Origin: Stenotrophomonas sp. SAM-B
Lineage (GTDB): Bacteria; Pseudomonadota; Gammaproteobacteria; Xanthomonadales; Xanthomonadaceae
NCBI RefSeq assembly: GCF_013387485.1
Contig: NZ_JABBXB010000001.1
Coordinates: 20,001 to 84,000 of the forward strand
Direction of reading: 5' to 3'
DNA: 64,000 nt
The notes beneath the pieces are model-generated. The model was not told the origin of the DNA. It was given only the letters and a program-made list of their open reading frames with translations, and did no database searches. The translations under genes were made by a program, and so were the position numbers. Below are positions 32,295 through 40,547 of the stretch, piece by piece. Position 1 is the first letter of the stretch; each line of letters begins with the position of its first letter.

Positions 32295-33722
32295 ATGAGC
32301 CACCGTTTGCTGAGGACGACACGCCGGCCACTGGCCGCCGCCATGTTCGTCGCATTGATCGCGCCAGGCATGGCGTTCGCCGAAACCGCAAAAGAGAAAG
32401 CACTGGAAGCCCGCGTCGTGGAACTGGAGCGCCAGGTCCAGCTGCTGCTGTCCAACCAGCAGCAACAGCAGGTCCAGATCAGCCAGGCCCAGACCGAGGT
32501 CACCGCCGTGCGCACGGTCCAGGCGCAGCAGCCGGTGGCGGCCACCGTGCCGGCCGGCAAGCAGCCGATCCAGGTCACCACCATCACCCCGGGTGCCGCG
32601 CCGGGCACCACGGTCAAGATCGGCGGCTTCATCAAGGCCGATTTCCTGGCTACCCAGACCGGCGACGGCCAGCTGGCCGACGACGCCACCGGCCGCGCGC
32701 TGTACCTGCCGGGCCAGACCCCGGTGGCCGGTGCCGGCGGCAGCGGCGAGCGTTCGGACGTGGACTACAACGCCCACGCCAAGTTCTCGCGCTTCAACCT
32801 GGGCATCGACAATGTCAGCGAGGCCGGCAACAAGTCCGGTGCGTTCTTCGAGATGGACTTCTTCGGCAACTCGCTGGGCAACCAGACCGCCACCAATACC
32901 TACGGTGTGACCCTGCGTCACGCCTACATGTACTGGAACAACTGGATGGCCGGCCAGACCTGGTCGAACTTCATGGACGCGGCCTCGCTGCCGGAAGCCG
33001 CCGACTTCGTCGGCCCGACCGACGGCGTGATCTTCGTGCGCCAGGCCCAGATCCGCTACACCCAGGGCGGCTTCAGCGTCGCGCTGGAAAACCCGGAAAC
33101 CACGCTGCTCACCGGCGCCCGCAATCCGGTCACCGGTGCGTGGACCAACGTGGCCAGCAACTCCGATCGCGGCGCATTGCCCGACCTGACCCTGCGCTAT
33201 GGCTGGAAGGGTGACTGGGGTACCTTCGGCGTCGGCGGCGTGGTCCGCCAGTTGAAGGTCGACAACCAGACCACCGGTGCCGATGCGGACAAGATCGCCG
33301 GCGGCCTGACCCTGGGCGGCAAGTGGGTGATGGGTCCGACCGACACGCTGCATTACCAGGTCACCGGCGGCGAAGGCATCGCGCGCTACATCGGCCTGGG
33401 CGTCACCGCCGATACCGCGTATGACATCGCCCGCGACGAACTCAACCCGACCGGCGTGCTGGCCGGCTACGTGGGCTGGCGCCACGCCTTCACCCCGAAG
33501 CTGCGCACCAACCTGATCTACGCGCGCAGCGATTACGACAACGACGGCAGCCTCGGCCCGCTGGTCACCAAGAGCGTGCAGAGCATCCGCGGCAACGTGT
33601 TCTACACGCCGATGCCCAAGGTCGATGTCGGCGCCGAGCTGATGTACGGCGTGCGCGAGATCGAGGATGGCCGCAAGGGCGATATCAGCCGCCTGCAGTT
33701 CACGACCAAATACAGCTTCTAA
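32295..33722 (+). CDS. DcaP-family outer-membrane porin with coiled-coil N-terminus
   Basis: 475 residues. Signal peptide (MSHRLLRTTRRPLAAAMFVALIAPGMAFA), then a coiled coil (about 32-70, KALEARVVELERQVQLLLSN) and a short linker, then a beta-barrel from KIGGFIKADFLAT to the terminal aromatic LQFTTKYSF. The trimeric DcaP class moves small organic acids and other anions across the outer membrane. ATG at 32295 has GAGAGAGGG upstream. The MHS symporter gene follows after 61 bases, so the pair likely imports one substrate: porin at the outer, symporter at the inner membrane. Placed head to head with acs. Confidence 0.82.
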   Translation: MSHRLLRTTRRPLAAAMFVALIAPGMAFAETAKEKALEARVVELERQVQLLLSNQQQQQVQISQAQTEVTAVRTVQAQQPVAATVPAGKQPIQVTTITPGAAPGTTVKIGGFIKADFLATQTGDGQLADDATGRALYLPGQTPVAGAGGSGERSDVDYNAHAKFSRFNLGIDNVSEAGNKSGAFFEMDFFGNSLGNQTATNTYGVTLRHAYMYWNNWMAGQTWSNFMDAASLPEAADFVGPTDGVIFVRQAQIRYTQGGFSVALENPETTLLTGARNPVTGAWTNVASNSDRGALPDLTLRYGWKGDWGTFGVGGVVRQLKVDNQTTGADADKIAGGLTLGGKWVMGPTDTLHYQVTGGEGIARYIGLGVTADTAYDIARDELNPTGVLAGYVGWRHAFTPKLRTNLIYARSDYDNDGSLGPLVTKSVQSIRGNVFYTPMPKVDVGAELMYGVREIEDGRKGDISRLQFTTKYSF

Positions 33723-33726
33723 ATGC

Positions 33727-33750
33727 GTGCCGACCCACGGTCGGCACCTA
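33727..33750 (-). repeat. REP/SMAG element between the porin and symporter genes
   Basis: Arms GTGCCGACC / GGTCGGCAC around CAC, ending CTAC (GTAG on the minus strand). It starts 4 bases after the porin stop and may fine-tune relative expression of the two genes by 3' stabilisation. Confidence 0.8.
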
Positions 33751-33783
33751 CCAACAACGATTGCTTCGGAGGGGAAGCGTCCC

Positions 33784-35439
33784 ATGTCAACAACACCTGC
33801 ACCGGCGAAAGCCCAACTTACCCAGGGACACAAGAAGGTCATCTTCGCGTCCAGCCTGGGTACCGTCTTCGAGTGGTACGACTTCTTCCTGTACGGCTCG
33901 CTCGCCGCGATCATCGCCAAGCAGTTCTTCAGCGGCGTCAATGAAACCACGGGCATGATCTTCGCCCTGCTGGCGTTCGCGGCCGGCTTCTTCGTGCGCC
34001 CGTTCGGCGCGGCCTTCTTCGGCAGCCTCGGCGACCGCATCGGCCGCAAGTACACCTTCCTGGTCACGATCCTGATCATGGGCATCTCGACCTTCCTGGT
34101 CGGCGTGCTGCCCAACTACGCCTCGATCGGTTTCGCCGCTCCGGTCATCCTGATCATCCTGCGCCTGGCCCAGGGCCTGGCGATGGGTGGCGAGTACGGT
34201 GGTGCCGCGACCTACGTCGCCGAGCATGCACCGGCCGACAAGCGTGGCCTGTACACCAGCTTCATCCAGTGCACCGCGACGCTCGGCCTGTTCATGTCGC
34301 TGCTGATCATCCTGGCCTGCCGCTACTTCCTGGGCAATGAGGCGTTCGAAGCCTGGGGCTGGCGCATTCCGTTCCTGGTCTCGATCGTGCTGCTGGGCGT
34401 GTCGGTGTGGATTCGCCTGCAGCTGAGCGAGTCTCCGCTGTTCCAGCAGATGAAGGCCGAAGGCAAGGGCTCCAAGACCCCGTTCCGTGACAGCCTCAAG
34501 GACGGCAACCTCAAGCTGATGCTGCTGGTCCTGCTCGGCGCCGCAGCCGGCCAGGCCGTGGTGTGGTACGGCGGCCAGTTCTACGCGCTGTTCTTCCTGA
34601 GCAGCATGCTCAAGGTCGACGCCACCACCTCCTACCTGCTGATCGCCGCCGCGCTTGCACTGGGCGTACCGTTCTTCATCTTCTTCGGCTGGCTGTCGGA
34701 CCGTATCGGCCGCAAGAAGATCATCCTGGCCGGCTGTCTGCTGGCCGCGATCACCTACATCCCGATCTTCAAGGGCCTGACCCACTTCGCCAACCCGGCC
34801 ATCGAAGAAGCGCGCACCAACTCGCCGGCGCTGGTCAATGCCGATCCGAACACCTGCTCGTTCCAGTTCGATCCGGTCGGCATGCGCAAGTTCACCAGCT
34901 CCTGCGACGTGGCCACCGCGGCCCTGACCAAGGCTGGCGTGCCGTATGAAGTGCAGCCGGCACCGGCCGGTTCGCTGGCGGTGGTCAACGTGGGCACCTC
35001 CAAAGTGACATCGTTCGAGGCCGCCGGGTTGACCAAGGATGAGCTCAAGGCCAAGGGCGATGCCTTCGGTGGGGAGCTCAAGGGTGCATTGGGTGCGGCG
35101 GGTTATCCGGCCAAGGCCGACAACGCACGCATCAACATCCCGGGCACGATCTTCATGCTGTGGCTGCTGGTGCTCTACGTGACCATGGTCTACGGCCCGA
35201 TCGCCGCCTACCTGGTGGAACTGTTCCCGACCCGCATCCGCTACACCTCGATGTCGCTGCCGTACCACATCGGCAACGGCTGGTTCGGTGGCTTCCTGCC
35301 GGCGATTTCCTTCGCGCTGGTGGCCGGTACCGGCAACCTCTACTACGGCCTGTGGTACCCGATCATCATCGCGTTGATGACGGTCGTGGTCGGTGGCCTG
35401 TTCCTGCACGAAACCAAGGATGTGGACATCACCAAGTAA
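33784..35439 (+). CDS. MHS-family MFS transporter (metabolite:H+ symporter)
   Basis: 551-residue, 12-helix inner-membrane symporter of the ProP/KgtP/ShiA group: start FASSLGTVFEWYDFFLYGSL, loop GSLGDRIGRKYTF, GLAMGGEYGGAATYVAEHAP, and second-half GWLSDRIGRKKIIL and YLVELFPTRIRYTSMS. Likely substrate is a small carboxylate, given the neighbouring acs and organic-acid-type porin; that is inference. Unusual: about 115 hydrophilic residues (about 332-449) are inserted between helices 8-9 and 10, containing two Cys (NTCSFQ, SSCDVA), which would lie outside the membrane. GGAGGGG at 33768-33774 gives a strong ribosome site. Confidence 0.9.
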   Translation: MSTTPAPAKAQLTQGHKKVIFASSLGTVFEWYDFFLYGSLAAIIAKQFFSGVNETTGMIFALLAFAAGFFVRPFGAAFFGSLGDRIGRKYTFLVTILIMGISTFLVGVLPNYASIGFAAPVILIILRLAQGLAMGGEYGGAATYVAEHAPADKRGLYTSFIQCTATLGLFMSLLIILACRYFLGNEAFEAWGWRIPFLVSIVLLGVSVWIRLQLSESPLFQQMKAEGKGSKTPFRDSLKDGNLKLMLLVLLGAAAGQAVVWYGGQFYALFFLSSMLKVDATTSYLLIAAALALGVPFFIFFGWLSDRIGRKKIILAGCLLAAITYIPIFKGLTHFANPAIEEARTNSPALVNADPNTCSFQFDPVGMRKFTSSCDVATAALTKAGVPYEVQPAPAGSLAVVNVGTSKVTSFEAAGLTKDELKAKGDAFGGELKGALGAAGYPAKADNARINIPGTIFMLWLLVLYVTMVYGPIAAYLVELFPTRIRYTSMSLPYHIGNGWFGGFLPAISFALVAGTGNLYYGLWYPIIIALMTVVVGGLFLHETKDVDITK

Positions 35440-35461
35440 CGGTGATCGCCACGGCATGACG

Positions 35462-35496
35462 AAGGGGCCGCGATGCGAATCGTGGCCCTTTCTGTT
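35462..35496 (+). terminator. Terminator of the porin-symporter unit
   Basis: Stem AAGGGGCCGCGAT / ATCGTGGCCCTTT at 35462-35491 with one G-T wobble and a GCGA loop, then a T-rich run (CTGTTT). Confidence 0.8.
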
Positions 35497-35502
35497 TCCG
35501 GG

Positions 35503-35579
35503 GTAGTGCCGGCCGCTGGCCGGCTCCCGATCAACCGGCGGGTACGCGTGCGAGGTTGCCGGCCAGCGGCCGGCACTAC
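35503..35579. repeat. SMAG/REP dimer (two inverted GTAG-headed units)
   Basis: Unit 1 (plus) starts GTAGTGCCGGCCGCTGGCC; unit 2 is its inverted copy ending GGCCGGCACTAC, with about 30 bases between. Folded, the pair makes a long stem. Same family as 61166-61235 and 63456-63525. Confidence 0.88.
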
Positions 35580-35606
35580 CGATCCCGCCATCACGCAGCC
35601 TGCCGC

Positions 35607-35612
35607 TATAGT
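35607..35612 (+). promoter_or_regulatory. Candidate -10 of a leaderless aldehyde dehydrogenase transcript
   Basis: TATAGT ends 6 nt before the ATG at 35619. No convincing -35 or Shine-Dalgarno sequence is seen. Confidence 0.4.
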
Positions 35613-35618
35613 CAGGCC

Positions 35619-37034
35619 ATGAGCGATGCCCACACCGATCCCGCCGCGCTTCCCGCGATCCTGCACGCCCTGCGTACCGCCTGGCAGGCCAATCGCCCGA
35701 CGCTGGACCAGCGCCGCGGTGACCTGCAGCGCCTGCGCGCGGCCCTCAAGGCCCGCCTGCCGGAGATGGCGGCCGCGATCTCGGCCGACTTCGGCCACCG
35801 CTCCACCCACGAATCGCTGATCGCCGATGGCATGACCGTGCTCGGCGACATCGATCATCTGTGCGGCCATCTGCGCGGCTGGATGCGGCCGTGCCGGGTC
35901 GGTGTCGGCTGGCGGTTCTGGCCGGCGCGCGCGCAGACCCGCGCGGTGCCGCTGGGCGTGGTTGGCGTGATCTCGCCGTGGAACTACCCGGTCAACCTGG
36001 CGCTGATTCCGCTGGCCACCGCCATTGCCGCCGGCAACCACGTGATCCTCAAGCCGTCCGAGCACACGCCGCGCACCAGTGCCTTCCTGCAGTCGCTGCT
36101 GGCCGAGGTATTCCCGTCGGATCGCGTGGCGGTCGTGCAGGGCGATGGAGACCTCGCCAGCGCCGTGGCCGGCTCGCCGCTGGACCACCTGGTGTTCACC
36201 GGCTCCACCACCATCGGCCGCAAGGTCATGGCGGCGGCCGCCGAGCACCTCACCCCGTTGACCCTGGAACTGGGCGGTAAATCCCCCGCTATCGTCTGCA
36301 GCGATTACCCGCTGGAGAAGGCGGCCGCGCGCCTGGCCACGGGCAAGTTCTTCAATGCCGGGCAGACCTGCATCGCGCCGGACTACGTGCTGATCGACGG
36401 CCATCGCCAGCGCGAGCTGGTGCAGCAGCTGCAGACCCAGGTGCAGGCGCGCTATGGCGATTTCAGCGACGCCGCGGATTACACGCGCATCATCCACGAG
36501 GGCCAGTACCAGCGGCTGCGCGGCTATCTCGAGGAGGCCCGCGCGCGGGGCGTTCCGGTGATCGAACTGGCGACGGTCGATCCCGAGCGTGCCCAACGCG
36601 AGCGGCTGATCGTGCCGACCATCGTGCTCGATCCGCCGGCCGATCTGGCCCTGATGCGCGAAGAGATATTCGGTCCGATCCTGCCGGTCTGCGCGTATCC
36701 GGATCTGGATGCTGCCATCGCGGAGGTGCAGTCACGTGACCGTCCGTTGGCGCTGTACGTTTTCAGTCACGAACGCACGCAGGTGGAACGGGTGCTGGCG
36801 CAGGTCGTGGCCGGCGGCGTCACCGTCAACGACACGCTGCTGCATTTCGCGGTCAATGGGCTGCCGTTCGGCGGCGTCGGCCCGAGTGGCATGGGCGCGT
36901 ACCACGCGCGTGCCGGCTTCGATGCGATGAGCAAGCAGCTGCCGATCCTGTGGCAGTCGCGCTGGGCCGCCAGCGATCTGCTCAAACCGCCGTATTCGAA
37001 GATCGCCGGGATGTTGAAGATGATGGTGCGGTAG
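35619..37034 (+). CDS. Aldehyde dehydrogenase, coniferyl-aldehyde dehydrogenase type
   Basis: 471-residue NAD(P)-dependent dehydrogenase that oxidises aldehydes to acids. It is of the short class 3-like group to which CalB belongs: catalytic Cys in FNAGQTCIAPDY (near residue 245), general-base Glu in TLELGGKSPAIV (near 218), cofactor contacts VISPWNYPVNLAL and FTGSTTIGRKVM, and NDTLLHFAVNGLPFGGVGPSGMG near the end. The hydrophobic C-terminus of some relatives is absent. Aromatic (lignin-derived) aldehydes are possible substrates, but the family also handles fatty and aliphatic aldehydes. It stands alone between a REP dimer and xthA. Confidence 0.87.
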   Translation: MSDAHTDPAALPAILHALRTAWQANRPTLDQRRGDLQRLRAALKARLPEMAAAISADFGHRSTHESLIADGMTVLGDIDHLCGHLRGWMRPCRVGVGWRFWPARAQTRAVPLGVVGVISPWNYPVNLALIPLATAIAAGNHVILKPSEHTPRTSAFLQSLLAEVFPSDRVAVVQGDGDLASAVAGSPLDHLVFTGSTTIGRKVMAAAAEHLTPLTLELGGKSPAIVCSDYPLEKAAARLATGKFFNAGQTCIAPDYVLIDGHRQRELVQQLQTQVQARYGDFSDAADYTRIIHEGQYQRLRGYLEEARARGVPVIELATVDPERAQRERLIVPTIVLDPPADLALMREEIFGPILPVCAYPDLDAAIAEVQSRDRPLALYVFSHERTQVERVLAQVVAGGVTVNDTLLHFAVNGLPFGGVGPSGMGAYHARAGFDAMSKQLPILWQSRWAASDLLKPPYSKIAGMLKMMVR

Positions 37035-37064
37035 GGGGTCGCCGACGAAGGCGCGCCCCACAGG

Positions 37065-37070
37065 TAGAAT
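37065..37070 (+). promoter_or_regulatory. Candidate -10 of a leaderless xthA transcript
   Basis: TAGAAT ends 7 nt before the xthA ATG; no Shine-Dalgarno sequence intervenes. Confidence 0.4.
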
Positions 37071-37077
37071 GGCGCAC

Positions 37078-37845
37078 ATGAAAATCGCCTCCTGGAACGT
37101 CAACTCGCTCAACGTGCGCCTGCCGCACCTGGAACAATGGCTCACGGCGTTCGCGCCGGACGTGGTCGGCATCCAGGAAACCAAGATGGAGGACCACAAG
37201 TTCCCCGACGCGGTGCTGGCCGGGCTGGGCTACCGCAGCGTGTTTGCCGGGCAGAAGACCTACAACGGCGTCGCGCTGCTCTCGCGCGAACCGGCGCAGG
37301 ACGTCCAGATCGGCATTCCCGGCTTCGAGGATGAGCAGAAGCGCGCCATCGCCGGGACCGTCAACGGCGTGCGCATCATCAATCTGTACGTGGTCAACGG
37401 CCAGGACGTGGGCACCGACAAGTACGCCTACAAGCTGCGCTGGCTCGAGGCCGTGCACGCCTGGGTCGAGGCCGAGCTGGCCAGGTACCCGGAGCTGGTG
37501 GTGATGGGCGACTTCAACATCGCGCCCGATGCCCGCGACGTGCACGACCCGCTGGTCTGGAACGAGAACCACATCCTGACCTCCACCGCCGAGCGCGGCG
37601 CCCTGAACAAGCTGCTGCAGCTGGGCCTGCACGACGCCTTCCGCCTGCACAGCGAGGAAGAGGGCGTGTTCAGCTGGTGGGACTACCGGGCGGCCGGCTT
37701 CCGCCGCAACCTGGGCCTGCGCATCGACCTGACCCTGGTCTCCGACGCGCTCAAGGCGCGCGCGCTGGCCTCCGGCATCGACCGCGAACCGCGTACCTGG
37801 GAACGCCCCAGCGACCACGCCCCGGCGTGGGTGCAGTTGGGTTGA
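37078..37845 (+). CDS. xthA: Exodeoxyribonuclease III
   Basis: AP endonuclease and 3'-5' exonuclease of base-excision repair, cytosolic. 255 residues. Signature motifs: MKIASWNVNSLNVR start, GIQETKMED (metal Glu), NLYVVNGQ, catalytic VVMGDFNIAPDARDVHD (near 145), DLTLVSDALK and the C-terminal SDHAPAWVQLG with the His base. An upstream GTG would add three residues (MAH). Ends 14 bases before a strong terminator. Confidence 0.96.
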   Translation: MKIASWNVNSLNVRLPHLEQWLTAFAPDVVGIQETKMEDHKFPDAVLAGLGYRSVFAGQKTYNGVALLSREPAQDVQIGIPGFEDEQKRAIAGTVNGVRIINLYVVNGQDVGTDKYAYKLRWLEAVHAWVEAELARYPELVVMGDFNIAPDARDVHDPLVWNENHILTSTAERGALNKLLQLGLHDAFRLHSEEEGVFSWWDYRAAGFRRNLGLRIDLTLVSDALKARALASGIDREPRTWERPSDHAPAWVQLG

Positions 37846-37858
37846 CCGCGGAAACAAC

Positions 37859-37882
37859 AAGGCCCGGCAGTGCCGGGCCTTG
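37859..37882. terminator. Terminator between xthA and the convergent YeaQ/GlsB gene
   Basis: Perfect stem AAGGCCCGGCA / TGCCGGGCCTT with a one-base centre at 37859-37881. T runs are short on both sides. It may serve both converging genes. Confidence 0.8.
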
Positions 37883-37908
37883 TCGATCGAACGAAGTACG
37901 TGAGCGCG

Positions 37909-38160
37909 TCAGCGGACGCTTCGACGCGTAAACAGGTTCACGATCGCGAGCAGGATGACGGCACCGATCAGCGAGAACAGGAACGTACGGATGGTGATTG
38001 CTTCATTGATGCCACCGCCGAACAGCCAACCGGCCAGCAGTGCGCCGATGATGCCGACCACGATGTTGAGGATGATGCCTTGCTGCGCGTCCCGCTTCAT
38101 GATGATGCTGGCAAGCCAGCCCACGATGCCGCCGACGATCAACCAGATGATGATGCCCAT
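37909..38160 (-). CDS. GlsB/YeaQ/YmgE-family small membrane protein
   Basis: 83-residue protein with three membrane helices (about 2-20, 28-50, 58-76), historically called transglycosylase-associated. The typical motif is MGIIIWLIVGGIVGWLASII, then a short loop with basic residues and GIILNIVVGIIGALLAGWLFG. Often stress- or stationary-phase-induced; function not established. GGGAG about 9 bases before the ATG gives a good ribosome site. Divergent from the phosphopantetheinyl transferase gene. Confidence 0.9.
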   Translation of the reverse strand: MGIIIWLIVGGIVGWLASIIMKRDAQQGIILNIVVGIIGALLAGWLFGGGINEAITIRTFLFSLIGAVILLAIVNLFTRRSVR

Positions 38161-38250
38161 AGCGTTGACTCCCTCTGTGCGGTTGCAACCTGTGCAGTTG
38201 ACGGCACACCCCGTGAAGTCGTCGTGCAGCCGCGATGGCGGGGGCGTGGC

Positions 38251-38850
38251 ATGAGCCTGCCGGCCACCCTCGACGGCCCCTGGCGCTTCGGCCCGGTCAC
38301 GGTCTGGCGCCTGCCGCACGTGGCGGGCACCCGTGGCGAGCCACAGGCCCGGGTGCTGCTGGCCGGGCAGCTGGGTGGCGAACCGGAGGATCTGCCGCTG
38401 CAGCGCGACCCGCGTGGCCGGCCGGAGCTGCATGGCCCGCTGGCGCATGTGGGCACCGGCTGGAGCCACAGCCACGGGCTGCTGCTGGTCGCGATGGGCG
38501 AGGGGGTCCGGCTCGGGGTGGACCTGGAGCCGCTGCGCCCGCGCCCGCGGATGCTGGAGATCGTCCAGCGCTTCTTCCACCCGGCCGAGATCGCCTGGCT
38601 GGAGTCGCTGGACGAGACCGCCCGCAACCACTGGTTCTTCCGCGTGTGGTGCGCCAAGGAAGCGCTGCTCAAGGCGCAGGGGCAGGGCATTTCGTTCGGC
38701 CTGCACCGGCTGCAGCTCGCGCCGGGCATCGATGGTGGCCTGCACCTGGCGTGGTGTGACCCCGAACTCGGACCTGCCGAGCGCTGGCACCTGCATGAGT
38801 GGCAGGCGGCCGATGATTTCCGGGCCGCGCTGGCATTCCATGCCCTGTAA
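38251..38850 (+). CDS. 4'-phosphopantetheinyl transferase superfamily protein
   Basis: 199-residue Sfp/AcpT-like enzyme that attaches the CoA-derived arm to carrier proteins. The two motif regions are [16 protein letters not shown] (near residue 88; metal Asp) and [19 protein letters not shown] (near 130; WxxKEA with the second acidic residue). N-terminal [11 protein letters not shown] and [11 protein letters not shown] match the Sfp fold. Likely target: polyketide, arylpolyene-type pigment or non-ribosomal peptide carriers, none of which is in the window. Start ATG at 38251 follows a G-rich ribosome site. The rsmG gene follows after 59 bases. Confidence 0.88.
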   Translation: MSLPATLDGPWRFGPVTVWRLPHVAGTRGEPQARVLLAGQLGGEPEDLPLQRDPRGRPELHGPLAHVGTGWSHSHGLLLVAMGEGVRLGVDLEPLRPRPRMLEIVQRFFHPAEIAWLESLDETARNHWFFRVWCAKEALLKAQGQGISFGLHRLQLAPGIDGGLHLAWCDPELGPAERWHLHEWQAADDFRAALAFHAL

Positions 38851-38897
38851 TGGATGCCCGTCGTCCCCGGGCGCCGCTGCCGCCGCAGGCAAGATGC

Positions 38898-38903
38898 GAT
38901 AAT
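38898..38903 (+). promoter_or_regulatory. Candidate -10 of a leaderless rsmG transcript
   Basis: GATAAT ends 6 nt before the rsmG ATG at 38910; no Shine-Dalgarno sequence lies between. Confidence 0.4.
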
Positions 38904-38909
38904 CACGGC

Positions 38910-39548
38910 ATGACTGATCACACACTTCCGTCCGGCGTGGCCGACGCGCTGGAGCGCGGGCTGTCGGCGATGGGCCTGGAGGCCGCGCTGGCACCGCCGC
39001 TGCTGACCTACCTGACCCTGCTGGACCGCTGGAACCGTACCTACAACCTGACCGCGATCCGCGACCCGCTGGAGATGGTCACCCGCCATCTGCTCGACTC
39101 GCTGGCGATGCAGCCCTACCTGGAGGTTGGCACCCTGGCCGATCTGGGGACCGGCCCCGGGCTGCCGGGCATCCCGCTGGCGATCGCGCGCCCGCAGCTG
39201 CAGGTGACCCTGGTCGAGAGCAACGGCAAGAAGGCCCGTTTCATGCGCGAAGCCGTTCGCCAGCTGGGCCTGGGCAATGCCCGCGTGGCCGAGTCGCGCG
39301 CCGAGGCGCTGGCCGAACCGGCCGCTTACGACCACCTGACCGCGCGCGCGATGGACACCCTGGCCGGGATCATCCGGGTCGGTGGGCATCTGCTGCGCCC
39401 CGGTGGCCGTCTGCTGGCGATGAAAGGCGTGTACCCGCACGACGAGATCGCGCAGCTGCCGGCCGGCTGGTCGGTCGATAAGGTGGTGCCGCTGAGCGTC
39501 CCCGGGTTGACCGGTGAGCGCCATCTGGTGGTGGTCACCGGCCCGTGA
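38910..39548 (+). CDS. rsmG: 16S rRNA (guanine-527-N7)-methyltransferase
   Basis: Methylates G527 of 16S rRNA using SAM; loss gives low-level streptomycin resistance in many bacteria. 212 residues. Motifs: [30 protein letters not shown], the SAM loop [17 protein letters not shown] (near 75), [12 protein letters not shown], and [10 protein letters not shown]. Directly upstream of parA-parB, a layout common in bacteria near the replication origin. Confidence 0.96.
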   Translation: MTDHTLPSGVADALERGLSAMGLEAALAPPLLTYLTLLDRWNRTYNLTAIRDPLEMVTRHLLDSLAMQPYLEVGTLADLGTGPGLPGIPLAIARPQLQVTLVESNGKKARFMREAVRQLGLGNARVAESRAEALAEPAAYDHLTARAMDTLAGIIRVGGHLLRPGGRLLAMKGVYPHDEIAQLPAGWSVDKVVPLSVPGLTGERHLVVVTGP

Positions 39549-39707
39549 GCCGGTGACTTCACTGCCCGCATCGCCCGTCCCACGGTCGTCCTGCCCCTCT
39601 CCCGGCCTGGCCCCGTGCCGCGTCGTCGGCGTGCCCGTGGGCGCGGCTGCGGCATTGCGGCGCGTGCCTGCCGCGCATCTCACAGTGCATGACACGCCCC
39701 ATATACG

Positions 39708-39713
39708 CATAAT
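39708..39713 (+). promoter_or_regulatory. Possible -10 for parAB
   Basis: CATAAT lies 36 nt before the parA ATG; the matching -35 position (GTGCAT) is poor. The 39549-39749 interval otherwise shows only GC-rich sequence without a clear terminator. Confidence 0.35.
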
Positions 39714-39749
39714 GACCAGTCCCACTCCCTGCCGATGAGGCTCACCCGC

Positions 39750-40547
39750 ATGGCCCGCATCATCGCCATCGCCAACCAGAAAGGTGGCGTCGGCAAGACC
39801 ACGACCGCCGTCAATCTGGCCGCCTCCCTGGCTGCTGCACCCAAGCGCGTGCTTCTTGTCGACCTCGATTCCCAAGGCAATGCGACCATGGGCAGCGGCG
39901 TGGACAAGCGCGAAGTCGCCTCCTCCACCTGTGACCTGCTGCTGGGCGAAAGCACCGCGGCCGAGGTCCGGGTCAAGACGCCGGAAGGCTTCGACCTGCT
40001 CCCGGGCAACATCGACCTGACCGCCGCCGAGATCCAGCTGATGGACCAGAGCGAGCGCGAGCAGCGCCTCAAGCGCGCGCTGGCCCCGATCCGCGACGAA
40101 TACGACTACATCCTGATCGACTGCCCGCCGGCGCTGTCGCTGCTGACGCTCAACGCGCTGGCCGCCGCCGACTCTGTGATCGTGCCGATGCAGTGCGAGT
40201 ACTACGCGCTGGAAGGCCTGAGCGCGCTGGTGGAAACCATCGAAGCGCTGCGCGCCAACCTCAATCCCGCGCTGGAGATCGAGGGCGTGCTGCGCACCAT
40301 GTTCGATGTGCGCAACAACCTGGCCAACGCCGTGTCGGCCGAGCTGACCGAGCACTTCGGCGAGCAGGTGTTCCGCACCATCGTGCCGCGCAACGTGCGT
40401 CTGGCCGAGGCGCCCAGCCATGGCCAGAGCATCGTCGGGTACGACCGTGCCTCGCGCGGTGGCGTTGCCTATCTCGGCCTCGCCGGCGAGATCATCCGTC
40501 GCAACAACCAACGCAAGAAGGCCGACAAGGCCATGGAGACCGCCTGA
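39750..40547 (+). CDS. parA: Chromosome-partitioning ATPase ParA (Soj type)
   Basis: 265-residue deviant-Walker ATPase that moves ParB-origin complexes along the nucleoid. Walker A' is IANQKGGVGKTTTAVNLA at the N-terminus; A-box VDLDSQGNATMG and DYILIDCPPALSLLT follow; there is no N-terminal DNA-binding extension, as expected for a chromosomal (type Ib-like) ParA. I chose ATG 39750 because GAGG at 39737-39740 precedes it; an upstream ATG at 39735 has no ribosome site. Its stop overlaps the parB start (ATGA-type). Confidence 0.96.
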   Translation: MARIIAIANQKGGVGKTTTAVNLAASLAAAPKRVLLVDLDSQGNATMGSGVDKREVASSTCDLLLGESTAAEVRVKTPEGFDLLPGNIDLTAAEIQLMDQSEREQRLKRALAPIRDEYDYILIDCPPALSLLTLNALAAADSVIVPMQCEYYALEGLSALVETIEALRANLNPALEIEGVLRTMFDVRNNLANAVSAELTEHFGEQVFRTIVPRNVRLAEAPSHGQSIVGYDRASRGGVAYLGLAGEIIRRNNQRKKADKAMETA

